Source: JAFEDN01 sp963832945 (lineage in GTDB: Bacteria > Pseudomonadota > Gammaproteobacteria > Coxiellales > Coxiellaceae). From it: a stretch of 64,000 nucleotides of DNA. The translations under genes and the position numbers were made by a program. Shown piece by piece: positions 8,592-18,647 of this stretch (position 1 is its first letter; each line of letters starts with the position of its first letter). The notes beneath the pieces are model-generated. The model worked only from the letters and a program-made list of their open reading frames with translations, was not told the DNA's origin and ran no database searches. The stretch lies in assembly GCA_963832945.1 (NCBI GenBank), contig CAWHVV010000007.1, positions 248,001-312,000 of the forward strand, in the 5' to 3' direction.

Positions 8592-9914
8592 ATGAATTCG
8601 TACTATGCACTTAATTTTTTATTGATGTGCGTCGGCTTCTTCCTGGTGCTGTTAAACGCCTTCTTCGTCGCTGCCGAGTTCGGGATGGTCAAACTGCGCC
8701 ATACCCGCATCGAGCAGATTAAAAATATTTACGGCTTACGCAGTAAAATATTGGTCCAGATTAATAAACATCTCGACGCCTACCTCTCGGCCTGCCAATT
8801 GGGCATCACCCTCGCTTCACTGGGGTTAGGCTGGATAGGTCAACCAGCCACGGCCGCGCTACTGGCGCCTGCGCTAAAGTGGGCGGGTGTTTCATCCAAA
8901 GACCTGGTGGAATTTATCTCTATTTTAGTGGCTTTTTTCTTCTTATCATTTCTGCATATCGTGGTGGGAGAACTCATGCCGAAATCATTGGCTATCCGCC
9001 AGTCCGAACGGGTATCCCTATGGACAGCGGTGCCTTTGTATGGGTTCTACTGGTTAATGTATCCCGCTATCCGGATACTCAACGCCTGCTCAAACTACTT
9101 ACTTAAAGCCGTCAAGCTGGACGAAGCGGAACCCGGAGATAAAGGCTACTCCACGGAAGAAATTAAACTAATTTTAAACACCAGCCATCTCCACGGCGAA
9201 TTAACTAAAGATGAACTGGAAATTTTAGAACACGCCCTGGACTTGGCCGATTTACAGGTGACTGAAATCATGCGTCCCATTGCAGAAATGACTGCGCTGG
9301 AAGCAAACCAGTCCGTTGAAGAAGCGTTGGCCATTATTCTGAAAACCCGCTATAGCCGTTACCCGCTTTATCAGGACGCAGAAGATAACATTACCGGTAT
9401 CATCCATATTAAAGACTTGCTGCCGGTCATTTCTGAAGGGCAAAAAAGTTCTTTAAACACTCTGGCCCGCCCGATTTTAAAGATAAGAGAACATTTACCG
9501 GCTCTGGAGTTGCTGAAAAAATTCCGGGAAGGAATGCCGCATTTCGCTATCGTATTAAGTAAAAGGAATGATCCCATCGGCTTTATCGCTCTGGATAATT
9601 TATTGCACATTCTGTTGGGCCGTATTAAAGACGAATTTCATAAAACTCGCGATGACTGGATCGCATTGCCGGATGGTGGATTTTTAATGAATGGCAATTG
9701 TTCGATCTACGCCCTTGAGCGCGCACTGGACATCGATATTTCGCCTGAGGATGAGCAGATCAACACGGTCGCCGGCCTGATTTTACAGAAAATACACCGC
9801 ATCCCCAAACCCGGCGAACACATCACTTTCAACCAATTCGGGGTTATTATCGACCGCATGAAAGGCCCGCGCATTATGAAAGTCCGGGTTTATAAAAAAC
9901 CCGTTCAGGCATAG
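8592..9914 (+). CDS. CNNM/CBS/CorC_HlyC transporter-associated membrane protein
   Basis: The 440-residue protein has the typical three-part layout of the CorC/HlyC (TlyC, YtfL/PaeA) family. An N-terminal DUF21/CNNM domain (residues 1-190) carries several membrane helices, a CBS pair spans about 205-330, and a C-terminal CorC_HlyC domain covers about 345-430. Members are linked to Mg2+/Co2+ or polyamine efflux and membrane-stress resistance rather than haemolysis. An AAGGA Shine-Dalgarno precedes the ATG. It converges on the kinase gene with one base between stop codons. Confidence 0.9.
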   Translation: MNSYYALNFLLMCVGFFLVLLNAFFVAAEFGMVKLRHTRIEQIKNIYGLRSKILVQINKHLDAYLSACQLGITLASLGLGWIGQPATAALLAPALKWAGVSSKDLVEFISILVAFFFLSFLHIVVGELMPKSLAIRQSERVSLWTAVPLYGFYWLMYPAIRILNACSNYLLKAVKLDEAEPGDKGYSTEEIKLILNTSHLHGELTKDELEILEHALDLADLQVTEIMRPIAEMTALEANQSVEEALAIILKTRYSRYPLYQDAEDNITGIIHIKDLLPVISEGQKSSLNTLARPILKIREHLPALELLKKFREGMPHFAIVLSKRNDPIGFIALDNLLHILLGRIKDEFHKTRDDWIALPDGGFLMNGNCSIYALERALDIDISPEDEQINTVAGLILQKIHRIPKPGEHITFNQFGVIIDRMKGPRIMKVRVYKKPVQA

Positions 9915-9915
9915 A

Positions 9916-12900
9916 TCACATCTGAGAGAGGATAGTGTGGATAAGAGGATCATCCTTCTCATGTTGCTCTATTTCGGAAAAAATTGTAATTTCTTTATTG
10001 ATCAATTTTAGTCGCATAACGCTATTTGAATTAAAACCAACTTGTTCATTATATAATTTCTCAAATTTTTTGATTAAATATTGATTAATAACTTGCTGGA
10101 TCGTTAAAATTTGTGATAAAGCTAATGCTGACTTAGCTTCCGGGAGTTTGAAATCAAGGGTATCGCATAAAATCCTAACGGCATCAACGCTTTTTTCTTT
10201 AACGGCAGCTTCTAATATAGAGACGACGTCGTAACCAGAACACCGTCTAAATATAGCTCCCCATACCTTACCGAATAAACCGAATATATCTGAACCTTGC
10301 AGCAGCGATAGTTGCAGAGGACTGATTAACTTTTTATTCACCAAAGTTCCTTGATGAGGGTCAGCACCATGCTCCAGCAAACAATTGATTATTTCTGTGT
10401 TCATTTTAAAATGAACAGCCGCATACAAGGGACTCATAGAAATAGGAGAATCTTGAGATTTTAGAAAGAATGGCCGAGAGAGATTAACATTTATTTTTGC
10501 ATCCAGAAGCATCCTTACCGCCTTTATTTCATCACTCACTACTGCAGCGTGCAGTAGTGAGGTTCGATGATCGGCCGTGTAAATTGAGATCAAATATTTC
10601 AGAACTTTGACTCCGCCATATTTGATAGCGGTATCCGACAGGCAGTATCTGACGTCCCAGGCCGTAATTAGGGCTGGTAACGAAGGGTATTCTTTTAGGA
10701 ATCGATCCACTTGGTCGGGCTCATCCTTCCGAATCGCGTTTATTAACTGTTTTCTCACCAAGGAATAAGGATTAGAATTTGAACAGAAGATCTTTGGATG
10801 GATTGCTTCGCGTAACGTCTCAAGGTCATTCAAACTACAAAGGTGTTCCTGGTTATGAATAAATAACACTTCAAATTCTGATGCGCTTAGTTGAGGGGGT
10901 ATGAGTACTCTAACGCTATTTTTGTTTGGGTCGTAATTTTCCGGAAGTTCATTATATAATATCCGGTTAGCTATGTATTTTAGCCATTCATCGTCACTTT
11001 GTGCTAACAATAAGTCCATCATTTCTAATGAACATGACATAGAAGCGGGCTGAGAGCCCTCAGCAGGAAGAAATAACATCTGGTCATTAGGAAGTAAAGT
11101 CATAAAAGAATTGCCATCACTGATATTAGCCTTGAGAATATTCCTGGAATCAGGAAAAATGAATCTTCCAAAGCGCGGCTTGGTGAATTTATTTTCTCCA
11201 AAGGATTCAGGTAATTGAGGTTCTTCCGGATGATGACTTTCTTTTATTTCATGTTTATTCAAAAACTGGCTGGCGTCAAAGGTCCAGACAACCACACCCT
11301 TTCCCTTTAAGTACCAAGGCGCCTGAGTAAAAATAGATTCCGCTTTTTCCTTTTCATAACCTAAACGCTTTAGCCGTTCAAGGATTGTTCTTTTAATATC
11401 GGAAAAGCATTTTCGATTGATTTCGTGGGTTTCCTTAACTACTGCAGACCAAATAGCTCTGGCGCCTTGGGTTGAAGAATTATCCGGGGTATCTCTCATC
11501 GTTCCCTGTAATAAATTCATTACCAACTGAAATGAAGGGTTTAACGTGAAACGAGTTCTTGATAAAGAAGGGAAGCCGGAAAAACGTTTAAATAACTTAT
11601 CCAATCTTTCTGCCAGAACAGCCGCTGTAGGACGGTTCTTAGGGTCACCATACAAACAATCCTTTACAATCATGATAAGCTTCTCCGCTGTACCTTTCGG
11701 CATTTGGGAACTGTCCACGTATTTATCTACAATTTTCGTATCACTCCAGAGTAAAAGATTATCAAAAAATTCAGGCTCCTCTTTTTCAGACGGCTGCATG
11801 AGAGTGATTATTTCCCATAACATTATCCCAAAAGAAAATATGTCAACTGCTGTTGTTATTTTTTTTTCTTTTTGAGATAATTCCGGCGCTCTCCAGTCCG
11901 ATACTACCGATACTTCTTGACTCACGATGTCCTCTGACTTTAATAAAGAACAACCAAAGTCCGTCAATTTCACACAAAGGACGCCATTATCGCCTTCATC
12001 CAAAAGAACATTTCCACTTTGTAAATCCAGATGCAAAATATTATTTTGGTGAAGATCCTTCAGAGCCATGGCAACTTTCAGAGCTATCCATAAACGTACC
12101 GTCCAGGACAAATTTTGACCCCTATTGCGGAGTAGGCGATATAAACTACCACCGGCCATATGTTCCAACACCAGCCAAAAGGGTTTTTCTAATGTAACAC
12201 CTAATAACTTCACTGCATAATGAGACTCCAACCCGGCGATAATAGCAGCCTCTTTGAAAATATCTTTATCACCGTGCTCTATAAGATATTCCTTAACAAC
12301 AACGTTTATATTCTGCCATTTAGCAAAGAATACCTCGCTGTTACCGCGCCATATTTGTTTATCAATTTTTATGTCGGATTTAATAATGGCATTGATTAGT
12401 TTCTTTCCTCTAATGGTGTCGACTTTAATAGCTGTGACGTCTTTAGTTTTTGCAAAGCTAAATTGCTTTTCTCTGATTATTCCATTTGAAACATGAAAAA
12501 AGCTGTTGGTATCTAAAAAAATCCTGGCCGATTGATCAAAGAATAGACAATTCGGCTTTGCGTTTAAAAACTCTCTTTTAGAACTCGAATGACGAATGAA
12601 ACCTTTAGCATATCTGTTCTCATATTTTCCTATAGAATGATCCATGAGATCATTGATATTGTCGTAGCCGATCCAAAATGGGATTTCACGAGGAAAGTCT
12701 AGTTCACGCAGGAAATTTAAACAACGAAGTGCACTTTCATCCCTCTCTATTTTTGTTTGGTTCTCACCAAAACTTACCCCCTTATCAAAATTTCGATCCA
12801 AGAAATAAGGAAAAGAAATGCACTCACCATCAGTCTCAAACACCGGCATTTTCAGTTCCTTATTTTCTTCTAAATTTAAAGTTCTAAGATTATATTTGCC

Positions 12901-13962
12901 GAGTAAATTTTTGTAATACTGAGAAAATTTCCATTCACCCAATGCTTCTAAGACTTGATGACAACGCTCTTTTGTAAAGCGAAAAAAAATTTTATTTTCC
13001 TTGACATATATTAAAAAATCTTTTTTCACTTCTTGCACTTTATTCGAAGGAGGGGGCGTTAACTCGTTAACTAATCTTTTAGCCACTTCTTGCCTGAGAT
13101 CTATCCTTTGCTCTTCTGTGATTTTTCCATTTGAAACACGAAAATAGCAGTTGCGATCTGAAAAAATTTTGGCAGATTTATTAAAGAATAAGCTAGCGGG
13201 GTTTGCTTTTTCATGATTAGCATGATAATGATGAATGAAGCCGTTGGCATATCCAGTTCCGTTAGAATCTTGAGTGAAGCCAAGCACGGCCAAAAAATTT
13301 AGAGCATGAGCTTCACTTTCTTTTTTTTCTTTTTCCGTTCCGTTATTGCCAAAATTAATTTCCAGTTTAAAATCTCTGGTTAAGAAATAAGGAATACTAA
13401 TGCTGCAGCCGCCATCCATGTAAAGGGATGGCATATCCACTTTCTGATCGTGTATAATTTTTATCAAATCATTATGATACTGAGAAAGTTGCCAACTTTT
13501 CAGTTCCTTTATTACTTCTTCGCAACGGGCTCTGGTAAAATAAAAATAAATTTTGTGATTCTTTCGGGTATATATAAAAAAATCCTGGGTGCGATTAACA
13601 ACTTTTGGCGTGAATTGATAATTTTTATAAAGTATTGACATTAGCCTTAATAAGGCATCTTGTACAAGTAAAAATTTAAATTCACCAGGCATGATTATTA
13701 CTTTGGTGTTCCTATTTTCTTTCAGCTCACTGATGAGCACTTCTAATTCTTCAATTTTGTTTTCAAAAAAATTTCTGTACTGCTTTAAATTTTCTCCCTG
13801 GCGGATGCGATATAAGATTTCTCCTATATCCCTGAGCAAAATGAGATGGGTAAGCTGTATATAAGGCTGCAGCTGCTGAAAGAATACTTCACATGTTAAT
13901 ATCCGATTGATTAGGTCGCTAGCTTCTAATTTATTTTCATCACTAATAAAAAATTTACGCAT
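9916..13962 (-). CDS. Giant protein kinase (TKL-like) with duplicated N-terminal module and ankyrin repeats
   Basis: This 1348-residue protein carries a eukaryote-type kinase domain at about residues 530-790. It has a glycine-loop-like RGNSEVFFAKW, the beta-3 lysine in VVVKEY (near 552), the catalytic loop HLDLQSGNVLL (near 642), DFG (near 667), RAPEL (near 692) and DIFSFGIMLWE. All catalytic residues look present, with Arg of HRD replaced by Leu, which is compatible with activity. Before it, two related modules (about 122-290 and 315-500) each contain a Phe/Tyr-rich strand, a CxxVxxxLxxW helix, an IPYFL/FPYFL segment and an SxxFxxVSNGxIxExQ end. After it come an unknown region and ankyrin repeats at about 1110-1240. 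Monocistronic, AT-rich, no signal peptide: a strong candidate for a translocated host-signalling effector. Confidence 0.85.
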   Translation of the reverse strand: MRKFFISDENKLEASDLINRILTCEVFFQQLQPYIQLTHLILLRDIGEILYRIRQGENLKQYRNFFENKIEELEVLISELKENRNTKVIIMPGEFKFLLVQDALLRLMSILYKNYQFTPKVVNRTQDFFIYTRKNHKIYFYFTRARCEEVIKELKSWQLSQYHNDLIKIIHDQKVDMPSLYMDGGCSISIPYFLTRDFKLEINFGNNGTEKEKKESEAHALNFLAVLGFTQDSNGTGYANGFIHHYHANHEKANPASLFFNKSAKIFSDRNCYFRVSNGKITEEQRIDLRQEVAKRLVNELTPPPSNKVQEVKKDFLIYVKENKIFFRFTKERCHQVLEALGEWKFSQYYKNLLGKYNLRTLNLEENKELKMPVFETDGECISFPYFLDRNFDKGVSFGENQTKIERDESALRCLNFLRELDFPREIPFWIGYDNINDLMDHSIGKYENRYAKGFIRHSSSKREFLNAKPNCLFFDQSARIFLDTNSFFHVSNGIIREKQFSFAKTKDVTAIKVDTIRGKKLINAIIKSDIKIDKQIWRGNSEVFFAKWQNINVVVKEYLIEHGDKDIFKEAAIIAGLESHYAVKLLGVTLEKPFWLVLEHMAGGSLYRLLRNRGQNLSWTVRLWIALKVAMALKDLHQNNILHLDLQSGNVLLDEGDNGVLCVKLTDFGCSLLKSEDIVSQEVSVVSDWRAPELSQKEKKITTAVDIFSFGIMLWEIITLMQPSEKEEPEFFDNLLLWSDTKIVDKYVDSSQMPKGTAEKLIMIVKDCLYGDPKNRPTAAVLAERLDKLFKRFSGFPSLSRTRFTLNPSFQLVMNLLQGTMRDTPDNSSTQGARAIWSAVVKETHEINRKCFSDIKRTILERLKRLGYEKEKAESIFTQAPWYLKGKGVVVWTFDASQFLNKHEIKESHHPEEPQLPESFGENKFTKPRFGRFIFPDSRNILKANISDGNSFMTLLPNDQMLFLPAEGSQPASMSCSLEMMDLLLAQSDDEWLKYIANRILYNELPENYDPNKNSVRVLIPPQLSASEFEVLFIHNQEHLCSLNDLETLREAIHPKIFCSNSNPYSLVRKQLINAIRKDEPDQVDRFLKEYPSLPALITAWDVRYCLSDTAIKYGGVKVLKYLISIYTADHRTSLLHAAVVSDEIKAVRMLLDAKINVNLSRPFFLKSQDSPISMSPLYAAVHFKMNTEIINCLLEHGADPHQGTLVNKKLISPLQLSLLQGSDIFGLFGKVWGAIFRRCSGYDVVSILEAAVKEKSVDAVRILCDTLDFKLPEAKSALALSQILTIQQVINQYLIKKFEKLYNEQVGFNSNSVMRLKLINKEITIFSEIEQHEKDDPLIHTILSQM

Positions 13963-14125
13963 ATTGTTCCAATGGTGTGTGAGTAGATTATTTGTGTATA
14001 ATATAATACCAGGTTTCTCTGACTAAATAAAGTATCGACCGCTTCGATCGCTAATTGATAAATATACTATACTGTGATATGATAAAACCATACATATCCT
14101 CCAGACTGGCCTTGGAAAATTAAAT

Positions 14126-15007
14126 ATGAAAAATGTACATAGTGGCGAATCAAAACAAATTCGGAAATCCAGCACATTTCTGCAATTAATCAATCACGAA
14201 AATAAAATAATTAATAAAATTAATGCATTACCTAAAGAAGAGACTGACAAAATAGAAGATATTTTACTGACTGACTGTGGAGATATGGCTTCTATTGTCC
14301 GGTTGGCTATTTATAATCCCCGCATACGGCAATGGTGTCGGCTGAATCAACAAAGTACCTGGGAGGAAGGCTTGCAGGAATTGGGACAAGGGGCGCCGTT
14401 TGACTATCAATTTAAGGGCCAAAAAAACCTTTCGGCTTTTGATTTGCTGGCTGGTTCAATATTGATTAATGAATCTCTTAAGTGTGAAGAACAATCCGTA
14501 AAACATATTTTTATTCTGTTAGCTACAGAACTTTTCCATTCTTTTTATGCAACAGTCCTATTGACTGAGCATGTTTTAGATCAATTAAAAGAGAGTAAAG
14601 AGGAAAAAATCATAGATTTTACAACAAAGATTTTGGAAACAACCGCACTGATTCATGGGAGCCCTGGTTATCTCCTTTATAGTCTTTTTAATTATAAACT
14701 GTGTGAATTTTTTTTAAAAAAAGAACTGGTCACCAGAGCGGCTGCTGCAATGCACTTATCTTACCGTTTTTTATTGACCGCTATATCATTAGAAAAACAT
14801 TGTTCTGCCGAGCTGTCAAATGCTCTTTATGGTAAAAATTTCCCTATATTGGAGTTAAAACCGAAAGAGCAAAAAGGAGGGACTCTCTTTTCGCCAATCA
14901 AGAGTTTCTATAAAAATCATTATTCTGATTTTATCGATCCCATTGACCTGGCGGCGCAGCAGGAAGCATCCCGCTTAGCCGCCAATTGGGTATCCTCTAA
15001 GAAGTAA
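14126..15007 (+). CDS. Hypothetical protein with N-terminal F-box-like motif
   Basis: In this 293-residue protein residues about 34-85 (LPKEETDKIEDILL..., IVRLAIYNPRIRQWCRL, ...STWEEGL) follow the spacing of an F-box: LPxE start, hydrophobic helix, R/Y-rich middle and a Trp near the end. The rest is predicted helical with two hydrophobic helices (IFILLATELFHSFYATVLL and LLYSLFNYKLCEFFL) and no recognisable enzyme motif. The 3' end overlaps the convergent ankyrin gene by 11 bases. The F-box reading is inference from pattern and could be chance. Confidence 0.55.
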   Translation: MKNVHSGESKQIRKSSTFLQLINHENKIINKINALPKEETDKIEDILLTDCGDMASIVRLAIYNPRIRQWCRLNQQSTWEEGLQELGQGAPFDYQFKGQKNLSAFDLLAGSILINESLKCEEQSVKHIFILLATELFHSFYATVLLTEHVLDQLKESKEEKIIDFTTKILETTALIHGSPGYLLYSLFNYKLCEFFLKKELVTRAAAAMHLSYRFLLTAISLEKHCSAELSNALYGKNFPILELKPKEQKGGTLFSPIKSFYKNHYSDFIDPIDLAAQQEASRLAANWVSSKK

Positions 15008-17039
15008 TAGTCAGCGTTGTTTGCTGGACCTGGCCAGAAGTTTGGGTATCTCCTTCCGGGAAACGCGCTTTTTTACTGCTACTGGTCAATAAATTTAAAT
15101 TGGAATGACCGCTGCCAATGCAGTTATTCGCTTTGTCAACGCCTAATCGCAATTTTCTTTTCCTGGATAATTCAGGTGTGGATTTTTTTATTTCGATTGT
15201 CGATGAATTTTTAATTATATCAATGGTCTGGGTATGTCCCAGTTTTTGCGCTATGGTTAAAGCTGTTGACCCATTCTTTGTTTTTAGACTCAAATCAGCA
15301 TTCGACTGCAGTAGCAACTTGACTACATTAAAATGATTATTGCGGGCAGCTACCATTAATGGGGTAATTCCCTGGGGATGGCTTTGATTAACGTGCGCGC
15401 CTAGAGTAATCAATGCTTTTACCATATCATAATTACCTGATCGAGCAGCACGTAACAGCAATGTCCAGCCTCGTTTATCCGGGCGATTGACGTCAATATT
15501 ATTTGTCCTGATTAATTCAAAAACTTCCATAGGTGTTTTTCTAAGAATAACTTTAAAAATAGAATGATTTTTGAAGTCTGGGGACGCCAAGACCTTATCT
15601 ATGTTCTTCCTGGCTTTTTGAGCGAAAAACCACGCTGTTTGATTTTTTTCTTGAGCCGCAGAATAAGCGCCACTGTGTTGCGCCACTTCGGTATTGTTTC
15701 GAAGGATAGCGGGAGTAGTTGCTACCTGGAGGTGTTTATATCGTCCATGTCCCTCGTTCCTGGCAATTATTGCGCGGATATAATGATACAGAGAGGGTTT
15801 TGTATCTTGAATTTGATTATTTCTATCTGGTTTTACATCTTCCAAAAGCTTATCGAGTTTTTCTAAATTTTGAATACTTATTGGTTGAAGTTTATAATCC
15901 TGAACTGTAAACGCTATATACTTAGGTGTTACATTTTTCAGGATAAAGATTGCATTTTTATATTGCGCCTGATTGAGATTATCCGGCATTTTATCGAGAT
16001 AGAAAACTTTATTTTCTTTTTTTGCATTCAGCAGGATTTTTATGTTGAATACCAAAGAGTCATTCTCAATAGGTTGATTTTTTTCAGCACATCGAGCCAT
16101 TAACTGTTTAAAATCAGTATTATGATGCTTGTGCAAAGCATCCATTATGCCCTTATCCAAATCAATTCGGAGACTTTGAGCAATGCCGTTATCGTTCACA
16201 TAGTAAAGACTTACCGTATTTGTAACCGTAAATATATAACTATCGTAATAATGAGTTAAATCCTCGGGTAATTTGTCGTCCGATAGACAATATACTTTTC
16301 TCACTGCATTATCAAAATATTTTGTTTCATACAACTGAACCCTATTTACTTCTTTTTCCTCGATTTTTTTCAGAATAATAGGCAATTCAACTGAAGCTAA
16401 AATAGTTCCTGGTACAATCTTCTCAAATACATATACTTGAACATCCGATCCTTTATTTACAGCTTTATTAAATGCTTCTGAGAGGGCGTCCCAAAACATT
16501 TTTACGGGAGAATGTTCATTGCTGGACCATTTCTTCAGTCCCCATAAATATTTATCAAAGGCTAAAGAGCCTGCTAAAGAACTTTCCAAAGCTATATTGC
16601 CTGGTTTAACCAGTTTCCTCGCCATTCTTGGCTCAATTTTTGACCATAGTACGGTATCACCGGGGGTGGCATTTAACTGACTATCCATTTTAAATGCATC
16701 CATTTTGATTAAGTGTTGCAGAAGATTATCAAGACTCGTTTTATAGCTGATTTCGCTGTCTTCTGCTCCCTGTTTTAGGCAAACAGTTTTTAAACTCGCC
16801 ATAAACTGGCCAGCTAATTTTTTCAGTTCTTCAAAATTATTAATTTGACTTTCAAGCGCTTCTAGTCTTCTCAGAGTTACAGGGAATTCTTTTTGTTTCA
16901 TTTCCATAAGGTTTTGAGTGAGTAGATCTTTTAATTTGGACAAGGCTACAATATGTACATCTATATTGTCGTGATATGTCTTCAGAGCTTCATCGGCTAA
17001 TTTATTATCTATATCGTAATGATCGGGTATTTTTTTCAT
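14997..17039 (-). CDS. Ankyrin-repeat protein with basic NLS-like C-terminal tail
   Basis: This 680-residue protein uses the ATG at 17039, which has GAGAG 4-8 bases upstream; an ATG at 17057 has none. The first 110 residues are predicted coiled/helical, and the middle (about 120-480) is unrecognised. Canonical ankyrin repeats lie at about 520-625: DKRGWTLLLRAARSG, GITPLMVAARNNH, NGSTALTIAQKLGH. The tail contains SRKRKLRLG and SSKKARF, resembling a eukaryotic nuclear localisation signal. A PmrA-box-like tandem repeat lies upstream. I infer a host-directed effector; the function is unknown. Confidence 0.75.
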   Translation of the reverse strand: MKKIPDHYDIDNKLADEALKTYHDNIDVHIVALSKLKDLLTQNLMEMKQKEFPVTLRRLEALESQINNFEELKKLAGQFMASLKTVCLKQGAEDSEISYKTSLDNLLQHLIKMDAFKMDSQLNATPGDTVLWSKIEPRMARKLVKPGNIALESSLAGSLAFDKYLWGLKKWSSNEHSPVKMFWDALSEAFNKAVNKGSDVQVYVFEKIVPGTILASVELPIILKKIEEKEVNRVQLYETKYFDNAVRKVYCLSDDKLPEDLTHYYDSYIFTVTNTVSLYYVNDNGIAQSLRIDLDKGIMDALHKHHNTDFKQLMARCAEKNQPIENDSLVFNIKILLNAKKENKVFYLDKMPDNLNQAQYKNAIFILKNVTPKYIAFTVQDYKLQPISIQNLEKLDKLLEDVKPDRNNQIQDTKPSLYHYIRAIIARNEGHGRYKHLQVATTPAILRNNTEVAQHSGAYSAAQEKNQTAWFFAQKARKNIDKVLASPDFKNHSIFKVILRKTPMEVFELIRTNNIDVNRPDKRGWTLLLRAARSGNYDMVKALITLGAHVNQSHPQGITPLMVAARNNHFNVVKLLLQSNADLSLKTKNGSTALTIAQKLGHTQTIDIIKNSSTIEIKKSTPELSRKRKLRLGVDKANNCIGSGHSNLNLLTSSSKKARFPEGDTQTSGQVQQTTLTITS

Positions 17040-17101
17040 ATTTCTCTCATAATGCATAATATATAAGTTTAAAAGTTAATATTTCTGTATTTTATATGTG
17101 A

Positions 17102-17121
17102 ATAATTAAGGGAATATTAAA
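17102..17121 (-). promoter_or_regulatory. PmrA-box-like tandem repeat
   Basis: On the minus strand the sequence reads TTTAATATT-CC-CTTAATTAT, matching the cTTAATATT-N2-cTTAATATT consensus at 8 of 9 and 7 of 9 positions with the exact 2-base spacer. It lies 62 bases upstream of the ankyrin gene start at 17039. Confidence 0.6.
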
Positions 17122-17185
17122 TTTTGACAAAATATGCAGTTTTAAGCGATTAGGTTTTTCGGTATTCCAGGAGTTTGTACAAGCA

Positions 17186-18433
17186 TTATTCGTAACGCAA
17201 TACTTCTGCAGGCTGGGTGCGAAAGGCAATCAGTGCGGGATAAATCGTCGCTAAAACGCAGAGGCCGAATGCGATGACGCAGACCTGCCAGATATCGGAA
17301 AACATTATTTTCGAAGGCAAATAATTCACAAAATAAACCGATTCGGAAATCAGCTGCAAATGAAACACTTTTTGAATGCCATTGACAATCGCCGTAACAT
17401 TGAGCGCCAGTAGTATACCACCTGCCATTCCGCACAGTGTTCCCGTCAGCCCAATTAATGCTCCCTGTACGATAAAAGTATTCATAATCGTGAAAGGCGT
17501 CGCACCCAGAGTGCGCAAAATGGCAATATCCGCGCGCTTTTCATTGACGACCATGATTAAAGTCGAAATCAAATTAAACACGGCAATGGCGATAATAAAT
17601 AATAAAATGACGAATAACATGGTTTTCTGCATGGCAAGGGTTTGAAAAAAACTTCCAAATTGCTGCGTCCAATCGGAAACGCTGTCGCCGGATGGCAATA
17701 ATGCCTGCAATTGTTGATTGACCATACCCGCCTGATAAAGATTGCTGATGCGTAAATGTAATCCATTCCAGCGCTGGGTCTGCGCCAATAGCGTTTGGGC
17801 GTCGGCCAGATCCATGTAAACCAGCACCTGATCAAAACCAAAACCCTGGCTACTGCTGAAAATCGCAGTCAGCGTAAATCGCTGATAATCAAAGCGCGGC
17901 AACAAGCCATCGCTACCCTGAGCGACAAAAAGACTGATCGAATCACCCAATTGCAGGTCCAATTGTTTAGCCAGGGATTTCCCCATCATTAAATTAAAAC
18001 TGCCCGGCGTTAAGCTATTGATATTACCGGCGATCACCTGCCGGGCTAATCGCGATATCCGCGCCTCATAATTGGGCAGAATACCAACTACATTTACCCC
18101 CCTCAATACTCCGCCATTCAGAACCATTCCCTGGCCGGTGATAAATGGCGCCGCGGCCTGGACTTGCGGCGCCTGGTGGATGTCTTTAACAAGATCAGGC
18201 CATGACTGTGAAATATCCCTGTCCGCAATTACCGTTACCTGAGGGGCAATCGCAAAAAAGCGATTGCGAATCTGCTCATCAAAACCATTGATGACCGATA
18301 ACACGGTGATCAAAACCGTTATGCCCAGAGCAATGCCAATAATCGAAGCCAGGGAAATAAACGAAATAAACCGGCTGCGTCGTTTTGCCCGTGTATAGCG
18401 CAGTCCGATGTAAAGAGCTAATGGCCTGATCAT
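17186..18433 (-). CDS. lolE: Lipoprotein-releasing ABC transporter permease LolE/LolC-like (second subunit)
   Basis: LolCDE extracts lipoproteins from the inner membrane for delivery to LolA. This 415-residue permease has the family N-terminus (LYIGLRYTRAKRR), a first transmembrane helix near residues 23-45, a large periplasmic domain and three C-terminal helices (about 270-400) of the FtsX type. It is about half identical to the permease at 19309-20556, so the two are the LolC/LolE pair. An inserted repeat element separates it from lolD. Which permease is C and which is E cannot be settled by eye. Confidence 0.85.
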   Translation of the reverse strand: MIRPLALYIGLRYTRAKRRSRFISFISLASIIGIALGITVLITVLSVINGFDEQIRNRFFAIAPQVTVIADRDISQSWPDLVKDIHQAPQVQAAAPFITGQGMVLNGGVLRGVNVVGILPNYEARISRLARQVIAGNINSLTPGSFNLMMGKSLAKQLDLQLGDSISLFVAQGSDGLLPRFDYQRFTLTAIFSSSQGFGFDQVLVYMDLADAQTLLAQTQRWNGLHLRISNLYQAGMVNQQLQALLPSGDSVSDWTQQFGSFFQTLAMQKTMLFVILLFIIAIAVFNLISTLIMVVNEKRADIAILRTLGATPFTIMNTFIVQGALIGLTGTLCGMAGGILLALNVTAIVNGIQKVFHLQLISESVYFVNYLPSKIMFSDIWQVCVIAFGLCVLATIYPALIAFRTQPAEVLRYE

Positions 18434-18435
18434 TT

Positions 18436-18642
18436 CAGCAATTCCCGGTGAGTTTTAACTATTTGATTTAATAAAATAAATCACCTTTATAAAAAAATAA
18501 TTTTCGTAGAAAATTCTCTGCGCGATGGGGGTTCGCAAGGGGGAGCAGCGCGCAGCGCTCCCCCTTCATTCCGAGCATCGGCTCCGCCGAGCGCAGGATA
18601 TAAACCAGGAGCAATTCGCGCTGTACTCAGCGGGAATTGCGG
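18436..18642. mobile_element. Miniature inverted-repeat element, family 1, copy A
   Basis: A 207-bp non-coding element runs from CAGCAATTCCCGGTGAGT at the left to the near-complement CAGCGGGAATTGCGG at the right. Internally it has an AT-rich arm, a GATGGGGG motif, a GC palindrome of the form AAGGGGGAG-variable-CTCCCCCTT and GAGCATCGGCTCCGCCGAGCGCAGGA. It is inverted relative to copy B. It lies precisely between the lolD stop and the lolE start. The flanks CCTGATCATT and CCTTATCATA look like a 10-bp target duplication (8 of 10 identical). Confidence 0.85.
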
Positions 18643-18647
18643 CCTTA

